From Pinus tabuliformis (Eukaryota > Streptophyta > Pinopsida > Pinales > Pinaceae): a stretch of 64,000 nucleotides of DNA. The position numbers were made by a program, and so were the translations under genes. Position 1 is the stretch's first letter, and the number at the start of each line of letters is the position of its first letter. Shown here in pieces: positions 24,632 through 35,259 of this stretch. Where the stretch lies: NCBI GenBank assembly GCA_031772625.1, contig CM062804.1, forward strand, positions 278,956,598-279,020,597, in the 5' to 3' direction. The notes under the pieces were generated by a model. It was given only the letters and a program-made list of their open reading frames with translations. It did no database searches and was not told the origin of the DNA.

Positions 24632-25261
24632 CTATTTTCTCATCAAAATCCATCCCTATTCATTGATCACAGTCAAAGCACTACCACTTACCATCACTAA
24701 CAAAATAATGAATCACTAGAAAGGAAAATTTTAAACAGAACTCTACCAAACTATGAATCTAGAAGATATGGTATTCAACAATAGAAACAAGACCTTAAAC
24801 TAACATCCTTGCTTGAATCTATGATTACATTTGTTTTCACATGAAATATATTAACCAAATCAACCCATATAAAAAGGCTCTTTCTCAACCAATTCTGAAT
24901 TTTATAAAATATCTGGTTTCCATTATCTTTTCTATTTAAATTTATGGTCTTGTACACTATGTTTCTTTCATACCTAAACTCTAAGATTTTACTCAATGTA
25001 TAACCTTTTAAGAAGCCACTGTCAAAATGGATAATGAATAACAATTGTAGACTTTCAACATTTATGGAAAATTATGTGAAGCAACACTACAATTATTGAC
25101 TACTAAAAGGATAAAAATGAAGATGGATCCAATGACTCCCAGGGCTATTGATATTGAAGCTACAATTGGCCACAACTATGAAAATATGAACAATGTGATA
25201 GATTAACATGAAAATGTTTGGTGGTATTGGTAAAATATGGGAAGAAAAGATAGAGACTTAC

Positions 25262-25443
25262 CATATTTCAGGATAGGAATGAACTATTGCAAAATCAATT
25301 CCTTTGATCTGGTTATTGGTGATGAAATATGTGCCCACAGAGAAGCCTGGATTGATCTCTCTTTTGTATTCTCCATAAAAACCTTCCAAACTAGCCTCCA
25401 GAAGATGGTTTCCATCAATGGATTTGACATGGCTAGCCATCTC
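25262..25443 (-). pseudogene. Mannanase fourth exon, main part
   Basis: The minus strand reads [39 protein letters not shown] and [16 protein letters not shown], closely following plant GH5 mannanases, and ends at a donor GTAAGT (25256-25261). The first codons of this exon (GLIEE) lie 6 kb away at 31451-31467 because element B inserted between them. The target bases atctc are present on both sides. Apart from the insertion, this exon has no stop codon. Confidence 0.85.
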
Positions 25444-27324
25444 TGATTTGAATGGGAAAGTTAGTGTTTTTTGTGCTAAATTCTAATTGAAAATAGTAAG
25501 CAAAGTGCTTGAGGATTATGAGGTAAATTGCAAGTTAACCATGTGCTTTTACGTCTTTATGTGTAATTCATGATCTTAAAACTTGAATTTAAAAAAAAAA
25601 TTGAACAACATCATGACATAAATACACTCAGCAATTGATAAAGGAGTTAACCCCTCCTAGGCTATGTCTCATTTGTCTAGATTCCAATGGCTTGACCCAT
25701 TCTCATTATGCTCAAAATACTTCACTGGTAAAGGTTACATAACGTGTGTTGACCAAAAGAGTGGCTAGTTTCCCCTCCAAGGAAACATTCTTCTGCAAAT
25801 AAATCTCACTCTAAAAACATTGCAACCTATAGTGAGTCATGAAACAATCAACAAGAAAAGGGTTCTCAAATCAAGAACCCATACTCCATCTGACAATGAG
25901 CATAACAAGTACATCAATTCAATTGAAGTACTAAAAGAGAGATTTCCTCAAAGACATAATGAGAAAAGAGAAACATGAGCTACACCATACATGTCTCGTC
26001 TATTGCAGAAAACATATGAAGGCTAGAAAACCCCTACAAGGTCCTCTCCATTCTCAAAAGCCTTAAAAAATGGATTTAACCCATTGGTTGATCCTAACAC
26101 CCATACACTTAAACCCACAAAAAGTCTCTTCAAAAGTGCTCCAATGGCTATGCAACTTTTTCCATTGGCTTCAGAAGACCCAAAAATTATTATCTAGCTT
26201 CTTCCTGCTCATGAGAAGACTAAAAACTAAAGTAGATACGAGATTCCCTAGATCTTGCACTATTCACTCTACAAATTCCCCCAGATATGGCACCAACCCT
26301 AAAATTTCACCCCAAAATCTGTTGATGGAGTGTCGATTCCACAAAACTCTGGGTGAAATTGTCGAAGCATTTAATTGACCTCCACGGCCTTAACTCCGAA
26401 AATTATGGCTGCATAGGCCTTCATATGTACGAGGGGCTAGCCCCCCTCTCGCTGGCGGTCTTCCTGGAAGTTTAGGCTAACTGCAAATCTTGTCATATTG
26501 TGACAGCATATGCTGGTGATTTTAGAGGAAGAATCGTTGGGTGAACTACTTGTTAACTGGTGGTTGGAGCGTTCACATGGGCGTCATATTAACGTCGATA
26601 GTTTCAGTGTGGTGGTTATCGCCACAGAGCATGGGTTATCATGATATCCCCACAGTTATGGTGGTCACAAGTAGAGGTTCTGGTGGTGGTTACCACTACA
26701 GGGGTGCACTAGGGTCTAGCCCCCCACCACTCTATTTGTGGTCTTGTGGCGCGGGGGTAGAGAAGGGCTATGCCCTAGCCTGGTCTCCATGCCATATACG
26801 CTAACACTTTAATTTAAAATAAATTTCTCTGCCAACGTTAAACAAGAATCACGTTTGTTGCAATGGTTAATGGCTGGGTTTGTTGGGTAGAGGTCCATGG
26901 TTCGATCCTTGATGGTGTAATTCTAACCTTACCAAAATTTTGGTGGCCCTCAGGCTACCACATGGTGGCCCCTGGTTGGGCCACATCGCAACTAGTGGTT
27001 GGCCACAAACTGACCACCCATATCACGCCACGTCAGTGCCATTGAAATCATGCCACTTGCACCACCTAATTTTCTGAAGGAAAAAAATCAATGCACAGTC
27101 ACCCTACTACCTAGGCATTCCAATTCAGCACCACATCAACAATATGGACTGCTGACTAGACTATCATTTATTTTTGAAAAAATTCGCTGGTTGTGAAAGA
27201 CGAACAAAATTCATTTCCAGGAGCATATGATGTCTATTTTGTGTGAAACGCGTTGCACAGTCGTTGATTTTTCACACCGATCCGAAAATTTTAAATTTTG
27301 AGTAAATGTTTGAGCTCTGGATCA
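25444..27324 (-). repeat. 3' LTR of element B
   Basis: Starts tgatttgaatggg and ends ctctggatca. Matches 29607-31450 throughout. It contains a GC-rich segment near 26440-26790 with the words ggggctagcccccctc and ggtggttaccactac. The small plus-strand frames inside it (26070-26378, 26541-26804, 26863-27045) recur in the other LTR in altered form and are not genes. Confidence 0.85.
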
Positions 27325-27327
27325 CTC

Positions 27328-27780
27328 CTCACCACTGGGAGCTTTTGGACCCCAAAAGATCACTTTCATTTGTTCAACAGTTCAGGGTATAGTTCCCTCA
27401 CCTTTCCAATCTCAATCCATTTGGCTCTGGAGCTTTTGAAGCTGATCTTGAACTATTTGATGTACCAATTGTATTTTCTCAATGAAATTCTTGGCTTTGT
27501 CTATGTCGCTATGGCCATCAATAGCAACTTCCTTCCCAAGAATGAAATCTAATGGCCATCTTCTGCAAAATATTTACCAATGATAAAATCGAAAAAGACT
27601 TTGGAAAATAAACCAAACAATATTCCCATGGAAATACTTGTATAAATGAGTTCTTAACAAATTTGTAACATACTGAATGTGTTGCAACTACTCATCCCAT
27701 AGTTTAGGATGCTTACTAAAATGTACACAAATGGAAATTAATATTACAATATGGAATACATTTGACTCCCAAATTTCCAT
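27328..27780 (-). pseudogene. Gypsy integrase C-terminal fragment
   Basis: The minus strand reads KHPKLWDE around 27745-27770, followed by a degenerate stretch, then DFILGKEVAIDGHSDIDKAK and FIEKIQLVHQIVQDQLQKLQ at about 27410-27549. This resembles the region after the integrase catalytic core in plant gypsy elements, where a helical HxxVxxQL-type segment precedes the chromodomain or GPF module. Stops and frameshifts are present. It shows that element B descends from an autonomous gypsy element by internal deletion, not from a copia element. Confidence 0.6.
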
Positions 27781-27959
27781 ACAAATTGACTCATCATCAA
27801 GCCAAAATAGTATAACAATGCCAAAGAAATTACTATTTCATATAAGTGATTTATTCAGAAACATCATTTTTACAAAATTCCCAATTGTGGGGACACGCAA
27901 CAAAGGAAATACAAAATAAATGCAGTCTTTAATTAGACAAATAGTCCAACCATTTCTTA

Positions 27960-29589
27960 CCCAAATATGCTAGGGAATTTTCTTTCTGCACTTCACTTCC
28001 TTCTGGAACTTCTTCTGGAATGGTTATTGCGTGCCTTGCACATTCCTATACCTTCTCCTTCTTAGGTGATTCCATTACCTCTTTGTCCTTCTTTGGATGA
28101 ATATGTGGATGCAACTTCCAACACTTTTAAATCCAACGCCCACTTATGTTTGCAATGAGTGCAAAAGTTTTTGTGAGATTTTCTTGGCACAAATTTCTTT
28201 AAAATTGGATGAGAATTTCCCTTTTTGGTCTCAATTCCAATTGGCATTTCATCTTCTTGACTAATTCTTTCCTTTTGTGGCACTTAGCTACACAATGGTT
28301 AGGTGCATGACAAAAAGTGAACTGAAAAAACTCCACAACATGTTATTCAAATCATCATGTTGTTTGTAATCATCAAAAACCTTTGAGTAATCAGGATGCT
28401 TATACCTCTTATGGTTATCCTTTGGCTTATGACCCTGGCGAGGGGAACTTGAATGGTGAGAAGAAATTGTATTAGTCTCTTCTTCAACTTACTCATCTCT
28501 CTTTGGAGAAGTCTTGCATTTCATGTCCTCCTTTTGCTTTAGAAACCAAGTTGGTACCAATTCTGGATGCAAATCCCAACAGTATGCCTCCTTATGTCCT
28601 CTCTTATGGCAAAAAGAAAAAGATACCCAAGAAATATCTCTAGAATACCATTCTTCCTTTTCAACATAGCCAAAACCTTCATATCAAGGTCTCTCCTTTG
28701 CCTCAATTGGATGGATAATTCCGTGATTGTTCACTCCAAGGCCTCCTCCCTTGTAACCGATATTAGACAAGAGTGTTGCTCATATGCCTTTGCTATTCTT
28801 ATGAAACGTTGCAAAAGAGATTAAATGAACATTTTCATGTAAAGAAACTACATGTAAATTCTTACCATTTTCCTCATCTTCCCACTAAGGGACAACGATT
28901 ATCTTAAACACTTTCCTAATTCTTGAGGTGTCTTCTTGGATTATTGGTCTTTCTTCTTTTAGCTCCATGGAATTTTGCGTTGATAGAACCTCAACCTCAA
29001 CAACATGTGGAAAAAAGGTGCAGACTTGGCCATCTTCCTTCTGTGAAGGACTTCCTACACTAGCCTCTTGTGGTTACTCATTCAACAACTCATGCTTCTT
29101 CTCTACCCTATATGGAGCAGTGGAGGATGCTTCAAGGAAACCTCCTTGTGTCCTTGGTACATGGGAGGCGTCCTCCATTTGAAAAGAGCCATAGGTTGCA
29201 TTCTTTCCATGTCCACAAGCTTTCTTAGTATTGGAGGGACTCTTTGCTTCTTTGATTGAACACCATTCATCAGTCTATTCCTCCACAACATTGTGCAACA
29301 TGAGGCACATCTTTCGCTTATCTTCCTGAGTAGCTTCAAGTAGTATTTTGAGTTCCATTTCCTCTTGTTGGAGAAATGAAATAATGTCCTCCGAATCTTG
29401 GAGACTATCATGCTTTGAACTCATGCCCATTCTTACTAAAGCCTCAATTGAAATTTGAGCTAGAACTGGTAGTGGAGATTGTAGCGATTTTTCTCTCCTG
29501 ACCAAACCTTATCCTCTCTTGAGATTCAAACTTGTAAGCTTCACATTCACTTGCAAACAGTTATATCCTCCTTGCAAAAAGAAATCCAT
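27960..29589 (-). pseudogene. Gag relic of element B
   Basis: The first ATG after the primer site (29587-29589) opens MDFFLQGGYNCLQVNVKL; a stop soon follows, then a longer frame (29505-29275) with LQDSEDIISFLQQEEMELKI. Downstream are two knuckle-like motifs: FCHKRGHKEAYCWDLHPEL near 28565-28625, in which the first cysteine is replaced, and CTHCKHK ... CWKLHP near 28095-28170, broken by a frameshift. Gag would form the particle that packages the element RNA. The frame is repeatedly interrupted, so no functional protein is expected. Confidence 0.65.
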
Positions 29590-29603
29590 GTTCTCTAATA
29601 CCA
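29588..29603 (-). other. Primer-binding site of element B
   Basis: The minus strand reads TGGTATTAGAGAACAT three bases after the LTR end; the plant initiator methionine tRNA site is TGGTATCAGAGC, so 10 of the first 12 bases agree. It fixes the orientation and the 5' LTR (29607-31450). Confidence 0.75.
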
Positions 29604-29606
29604 ACT

Positions 29607-31450
29607 TGATCTGAATGGGAAAGTTAGTGTTTGTTCTACTAAATTCCAATTCAGAATAGTAAACAAAGTGCTTGAGGATGATGAGGTTAACTGCAAGTTA
29701 ACCATGAGTTTTTATCCCTTTATACCTAATTCATGAACTTAAGAAATGACTTAAAAAAAAGATTGAACAACAACATAATAGTAATACACTCAACAATTGA
29801 TAAAGGAGTTTACCCCTACCCGGCTATGTCTCCATGGTCGAGATTCCAATGGCTTGACCAAATCTCATTATGCTCAAAATACTTCACTGATAAAGAGTAA
29901 ATAAAGTGTGCTAACCAAAAGAGTGGCTAGTTTCCCCTTCAAGGAAACATTCTCCTACAAAGAAATCTCACTCTAAAAACATGACAACCTACAGTTAGTC
30001 ATGAAACAATCAGGAAGAAAATGGTTCTCAAATCAAGACCGCATACTCCATCAAACAATGAGCATAACAAGTAAATCTATTCACTTGAAGTACTAAAAGA
30101 GAGATCTCCTCAAAGACATAATGAGAAAAGAGAAACCTAAGCAAAAACATAGTTGTCTCAGCTACTTCAGAAAACATATGAAGGCTAGAAAACACCTACA
30201 AGGTCCTCTTTATTCTCAAAATCCTTCAAAAATGAATTCAACCCCTGGTTGATCCTAATACCCATAGACTTAAACCTGTAAAATTTATCTTCAGAAGTGC
30301 TCTAGTGGCTTTGAAACCTATTCCAATGGCTTCAAAAGACCCAAAAATGCCTGTCTAGCCTCTTCCTGCTCCTAAAAAGACCAAAACCTGAAGAAGATAT
30401 GAGCTTCCCTAACTCTTGCACTATTCGCTCTACAAATTCCCCCAAATCCAGCACCGGTCCTACAATTTCGCCCCAAAATCCGTGAACGGAGTGATGATTC
30501 CACCAAAATCCATGGCCTTAGCTCTGATAATTATGGCAACATGGGCCTTCATATGTACTAGGGGTTGACCCCCCTCCCGCTGGAGGTCTTCCTCGCATTT
30601 TAAGCTAACCACAAACCTTGTTAGATGGCGGCAACATATGCTGGCGGTTTCGGAGGTGGAACGTTTGGGTGGATGGCCTGCTGACCAGAAGTTGGAGTAT
30701 TCACATGGGTGACATATTAACACCGACGGCTTCGATGTGGTGGTTACTGCCACGGGGTGGGAGTTATTATAACCTCGCGATTACAGTGGTGACAAGCGGA
30801 GGTTCTGGTGGCGGTTACCGCTACAATGGTGGGTTATGGTCTATTCCCCTTACCTGTAGTCCCATGGCATGGAGGTGGCCAAGGGCTAGGCCCTAGCCCC
30901 ACCCCCATGCCATATGCTCCAATACTTTAATTTAAAATAAATTTCTCCCCCAACGTTATACAAGAAAAGTGTTTGGTGCAATGGTTAATGGCCCAGTTTA
31001 TTAGGTGGAGGTCCATGGTTCAATCCTCAGCAGTGTAATTATGACCTTGCCAAAATTTTGGTGTCCCTTGGGCTGCCACTTGGCGGCCCCTGGCTGGGCC
31101 ATGTGGCAGCCTATGATTGGCCACCAACTGACCAACCATATCAAGCCACGTCAGTGCCATTGAAATCATGCAACTTGGAACCACCTAATTCAATAGAGCA
31201 AAAAATTCAATGCATAGTCACACTGTCACATAGGCATGCCCAGTCAGTGCCACGTTAGTATTATGGACTATTGACTGGACTGCCCTTTTTTTGTTGCGAA
31301 AATTCTACTGTTTTGATAAATCAACAAAAATTGTTTCTAGGAGCATACGATGTTCGTTTTGCGTGAAACGAGTTGCACCGGATTTAGGACAACGAGCACT
31401 AAGTGGTCATTTAGGTTCCACACCAGAGCAAATTTTTAAGCTCCGGATCA
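29607..31450 (-). repeat. 5' LTR of element B
   Basis: Starts tgatctgaatggg and ends ctccggatca, directly before the target duplication atctc. It carries the same GC-rich segment (about 30540-30900) as the other LTR. Confidence 0.85.
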
Positions 31451-31467
31451 ATCTCCTCTATCAATCC
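31451..31467 (-). pseudogene. First codons of the split mannanase fourth exon
   Basis: Seventeen bases between the acceptor (AAAATAG, 31468-31474) and element B, encoding GLIEE on the minus strand. They join in frame with 25443 once element B and one copy of atctc are disregarded. Confidence 0.7.
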
Positions 31468-31707
31468 CTATTTTCTCATCACAATCAAAGGACTACCATG
31501 TTTACTCACAACACTTACCATCATTACTAAAATAATGAATCACTAAAAAGGAAAATTATAAACAGACTTCTACCAAACAATGAATCTAGAAGATCTGGTG
31601 TTCAACAATAGAAATGAGACCTTAAACTAACATCCTTGCTTGAATCTCTAATGACATTTGTTTTCCATTTTCTAGTTTTGATTCAAAGAAAAAAGTTGAT
31701 ATCTTAC

Positions 31708-31830
31708 CTAGATGGTTCTCCCAGAAGGATCAATTTGACAATGAGGCTGTTTCATGAGATCCCATGCAAATATTGTAGGGTCATCCTTGTAGGCTACTCT
31801 AGTAATGTTGTTCACTCTATTCAACAGAGT
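31708..31830 (-). pseudogene. Mannanase third exon
   Basis: The minus strand reads [20 protein letters not shown] then [11 protein letters not shown], matching the GH5 block around the acid/base glutamate. The usual ELMNEPRC has become DLMKQPHC, so the catalytic Glu of NEP is replaced by Gln-containing sequence. It ends PSGRTI plus a stop before a donor GTAAGA (31702-31707). The acceptor is mutated (TTGCAA instead of TTGCAG). Confidence 0.85.
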
Positions 31831-31982
31831 TTGCAAGAAAATGCATTGTTGAATGCAGATTTGATTAGTTCTTTGTGTGTGTAGCTACTATATGCTAATT
31901 AGTCTATGTATGTCTATACATGTAACAAAAGGAATGTACGCATATAAAGAGACAAGAGACAAACATTTATACACTCTGCTAC

Positions 31983-32131
31983 CTTAACATGGTTTTTATA
32001 ATAGGCTTTAGCAGTGGGATTGGTGAAGAAATCATCATCACAGATGAGATTTTGTCTCAGATTTCCAACCCATTGTACATATTGAGCCTTTGCTCCAAAG
32101 TTCAGATAACCACAAAGTCCAAAGTCTAGAG
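31983..32131 (-). pseudogene. Mannanase second exon, internally deleted
   Basis: Begins after an acceptor TTTGGTTTAG with LDFGL, then jumps to NFGAKAQYVQWV, and continues with ICDDDFFTNPTAKAYYKNHV before a donor GTAGCA. Plant mannanases have about 20 more residues between LDF and the FGGK block, so this exon has lost that part. Confidence 0.85.
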
Positions 32132-32259
32132 CTAAACCAAAATAACCACAAAAATCAAATTAAAACAAACAATTGTCAGCAGATCCTGACACCCAAAAGG
32201 AAAATCTCTTGATAAAAATGTGTTGAGGTCCCGAAGGGTTACATCCCCCATGCACAAAC

Positions 32260-32486
32260 CTGAAATACGTGCTCATCATATACACCATGAAAAATATTCA
32301 ATGCCTTGTATTTGCCATCACTTAAGGCCCAAGTCATGGCAACATTAATCCTATGAGCTACAACTTGTTGAAAAACATAGCTAACTATATTTCTCTATGT
32401 TAGATCCGTTGCCACGTCCATTAACCAGTAAGAGTTAAACCCATTGACAAATAAAGACTTCCCATTGAAAGTAAAGTGGGCACTAT
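32260..32486 (-). pseudogene. Mannanase N-terminal domain exon
   Basis: Starts after an acceptor TTGGGCAG and reads SAHFTFNGKSLFVNGFNSYW, LMDVATDLT, a stop, then VSYVFQQVVAHRINVAMTWA and LSDGKYKALNIFHGVYDEHV. It ends FQ before gtttgt. These blocks are the start of the GH5 barrel in plant mannanases. The signal-peptide exon was not found upstream. Confidence 0.85.
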
Positions 32487-32586
32487 CTGCCCAAGGATTT
32501 AATGAAAATAAGGTAGTTGGTGCATGCAAACAAAAAGAATGACAAACTCACACTGTTTCCTCGTAGGCATGGCTATGAGATGTTGT

Positions 32587-32757
32587 TGCCTACAATCGAC
32601 GAAGTTGAAATCGTCATGTGAGCCTCTTCTGCCTACAATTTACGAAGTTGAACCATTCTGTGAGCCCCTATTGCTGAAAATCAATGAAGTCAAAACTGTT
32701 TTGTGAGCCGCTATTGCCTGCAATCAACAATATTGAAACCGTTCGACAGGGATGGAA
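32587..32757. repeat. 43-bp tandem repeat, four units
   Basis: Units begin tgcctacaatc at 32587, 32630, 32672 and 32715 and each contains gaagttgaa and tgtgagcc in degraded form. The array lies just upstream of the first recognised mannanase exon and explains the small frame at 32524-32706. Confidence 0.75.
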
Positions 32758-33049
32758 GTTTTGCGTGTAAGGGGGTTAGGGTTTAATAAAAAAAAATCCA
32801 AGCTACCTTTTCATGATCTAAAAATTAAACATCTTCCAATCGTCTAACATATAATCTAATGGGGCACGGTATGGACAGGTGGATAAGGGGGAAGTTATTT
32901 TCAGAGAGGAGCGCCTTATGATGTCATTATTATTAATTTTTAATGTAGGTCGAATCATCACTCTTATTCAAGGAAATACATTCCATTCAAATTCCTTTTT
33001 GGTGGTCTATGAGGGGGCAAACTTTCACTACTACTAGCTCAATTTGGTA

Positions 33050-33802
33050 ACTATCTTGTTTTCTTAACTCTTAAGAAGACTAGATCTTAGCCATATATCT
33101 ATAACATTAATATTGAAATATTTTACATAAACATTGAAATATTTTACTTAAAGTGGATATTGAAACCATTTTTTTTGTTATTAATATATATATTTTTTAA
33201 TGGTGGGCATTGACTCCTTGTTGTTATGCAACTAAAGAAACATCTCCTAGTATTGGATGTAAAATGCAGTTCTATGCGAAATGAACATTTCTTTTATGTT
33301 AAACACTAAAAAAAATAAAAATAAGAAAATTTTACTTTCGTTTACACTCTATTTATTTATACAAAGTTGATATAAATTTTTTTTACACACAGTAGATATT
33401 GAAATATTTTATTTATAGTCGAAAGGAATCTTTTTTGTTAGTATTTTGTTAAATCTACATTTCAAATCCATGTTGAGCATGGAAGGAATTACAAATATAT
33501 CTTTAGTTGTGCTATACAAAGCATATTTTGGTACAAATATTGACATAGTATAATACCTTAGCTTTAAATAACTTTTGGTAGTTTCAATGCATGATAACCT
33601 ATGTGGTCATTCACTAGCATGGATGGACATAAGAGTCGATTTTGGATGCCCTTGCATGATGGCAAGGTGCATCATGGACATTCAGTGTCTTCAAAATGAG
33701 CACATCATAAATCTTTATAACTCATACTAGTTGGACATATTAAGAGAAGATTGGAAGGGAACTTGGCGAGGGAAGGTAAAGTGGAATTTTCATACATGCC
33801 CT
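33050..33802. repeat. Dispersed repeat R2, copy 1, left part
   Basis: Collinear with 54690-55320; shared words include gatattgaaatattttattt, gcatattttggtacaaatat and ttcaatgcatgat. Its right end (gccct) is the target site of the copia element, and R2 resumes at 39494, where the block agaacatgattat matches 56270-56285. It looks like an old non-coding repeat. Confidence 0.65.
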
Positions 33803-34809
33803 TGTTGGGAATTTAGTAGGGAAATGTATATGTTAATTCTCCTAAATTGATAACTGCTTGTGTTATATTTTTACTTATTAGCTTTTAGCTTTGTTAGTTA
33901 AATATGAAAAACATCAAACAAGTACCAAAACAATAAGAAAAATCACACAGTATGTAGGCTCCAAGCGAGGGCCAAAACCCCTCCTCTAGAGGGGAAAACC
34001 CATAAAATATCTTCTTATCCTTTAGATATTTCAATTCATGAATACCATGACCTAGACTTAGACAAGTACCCTCCAAGATCAAGTCTTCTTTGACATCCTG
34101 CTGCAATATCTTTGACCTCCCCTGTAAATCGGAAATTTTTCCCCACCGACTACTACTGCGTTACAAGGAGAGTTCGATCTTCCTCTGGCTGCTCTTCCTT
34201 TGATCTCGCTTGCCTTGATTTTAGACTTAGGGTTAGTAGTAAACACTAAGAGACCTTTGCTTGCCTTATTTCTCTTATTGTCTCCAAAATAAAATGTCTA
34301 GACTTCCCTAGTGTAGAAACCCTAACCTCGCATTCCGAGATGAAAGTAGAGATACCCAAACACTTTGACTTCTTCTTCGTACTTCCTTTTTCATCCTTTT
34401 GTTGCTTCCTTCTTAACATGAGAGATGAGTGAGTGAATGATCCAAATGGAGGACGATTTCTTCTTATATATAGGCTTCCTACAAGGGATAACATGTCTCT
34501 TTACTTAGGCTGACATGACAGCTCATGTAGGCCAACTTAATCTTGGAGGTATTTTGACATTTTCAAGACAAAAAATAAAATTCTTTTACAATTTACAATG
34601 TACCCATAAGGTCTTCCATATATGAAAATGACTTTAATACCTAGTACAAGCACTAGAAGCTCTCAATGGGTGCTTTACCTATAAAATAAAAAAACTTGAG
34701 AATGAAACCCATGATCAAATAATAATAATAATTTCTTTTTCATTATATATATACATAAGAATATATTTCATACGAATGAACACCGAACATAGTTACATAT
34801 TTTTGAACA
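33803..34809 (-). repeat. 3' LTR of element C
   Basis: Begins tgttgggaattt and ends gaaca. On the element strand the LTR therefore has canonical TG...CA ends. The minus-strand frame at 33894-34106 is repeated in altered form in the other LTR and is not a gene. Confidence 0.85.
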
Positions 34810-34826
34810 CTCCCTCTTTACTAGGG
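34810..34826 (-). other. Polypurine tract of element C
   Basis: The minus strand reads AGTAAAGAGGGAG directly before the LTR start TGTTCAAAAA, a typical copia plus-strand primer. Confidence 0.65.
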
Positions 34827-35259
34827 AGGTATTCGTAGAAGGTACATGGTCATTGTCAATTTGAAGAGATCTCATAAGAAGAGTCGGATTGGTAACCCAT
34901 ATTTCTAGCATCATAATGACCATCATTTTTATATAGCAAGGACTTGACTAAAAACTCTATCTCTCCACAAGATCAGAGCACAATGTTGGTGAGACCAATG
35001 ATTTGTAGACACCAACATCATTATCTCTCCAAGGTACATACCCCACCTAGGTTTTCTCATAGTATGACCTCTTGTTGGACTATTCTTATCTTGGGTAGCT
35101 AATCCTCAAAGAATATCGGTCCATGCTACTCTTGTCTTGAATTCCATACCACATTCTCAAAGAGTATCGAATTCCAGATGGTTACCCAAACCTCCATTCT
35201 TTCTTCCCAAGTGAAGACAAGAATGCTTGTGTCTATCCCTCCCTCTTAATCTGAGAGGA

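Larger units (their letters stand above)
25444..31450 (-). mobile_element. Internally deleted Ty3/gypsy-type element (element B)
   Basis: Long direct repeats of about 1.85 kb (25444-27324 and 29607-31450) start TGAT and end GATCA, and are flanked by a perfect 5-bp duplication atctc (25439-25443 and 31451-31455). The internal 2.28 kb reads on the minus strand: an initiator-tRNA-like primer site, a gag frame with two zinc-knuckle-like motifs, and near the 3' LTR a piece of gypsy integrase C-terminus. Protease, reverse transcriptase, RNase H and the integrase catalytic core are missing. It interrupts an exon of the mannanase pseudogene and so is younger than that duplication. The LTRs differ at many sites. 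Confidence 0.9.
20885..32486 (-). pseudogene. Mannan endo-1,4-beta-mannosidase pseudogene locus (GH5)
   Basis: Read on the minus strand, exon remnants appear in gene order: an N-terminal exon (32260-32486), a second (31983-32131), a third (31708-31830), a fourth split by element B (31451-31467 plus 25262-25443), further copies of the fourth exon (24488-24631, 22635-22758, about 21000-21070) and a C-terminal piece. The family hydrolyses internal beta-1,4 bonds of mannans in cell walls. Most exons keep splice donors or acceptors, so this is a genomic copy. Stops (LMDVATDLT followed by a stop), deletions inside exon two and the absence of the exon carrying the catalytic nucleophile show that it is dead. 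The intronic part between the fourth exon and the C-terminus was tandemly amplified. Confidence 0.85.
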
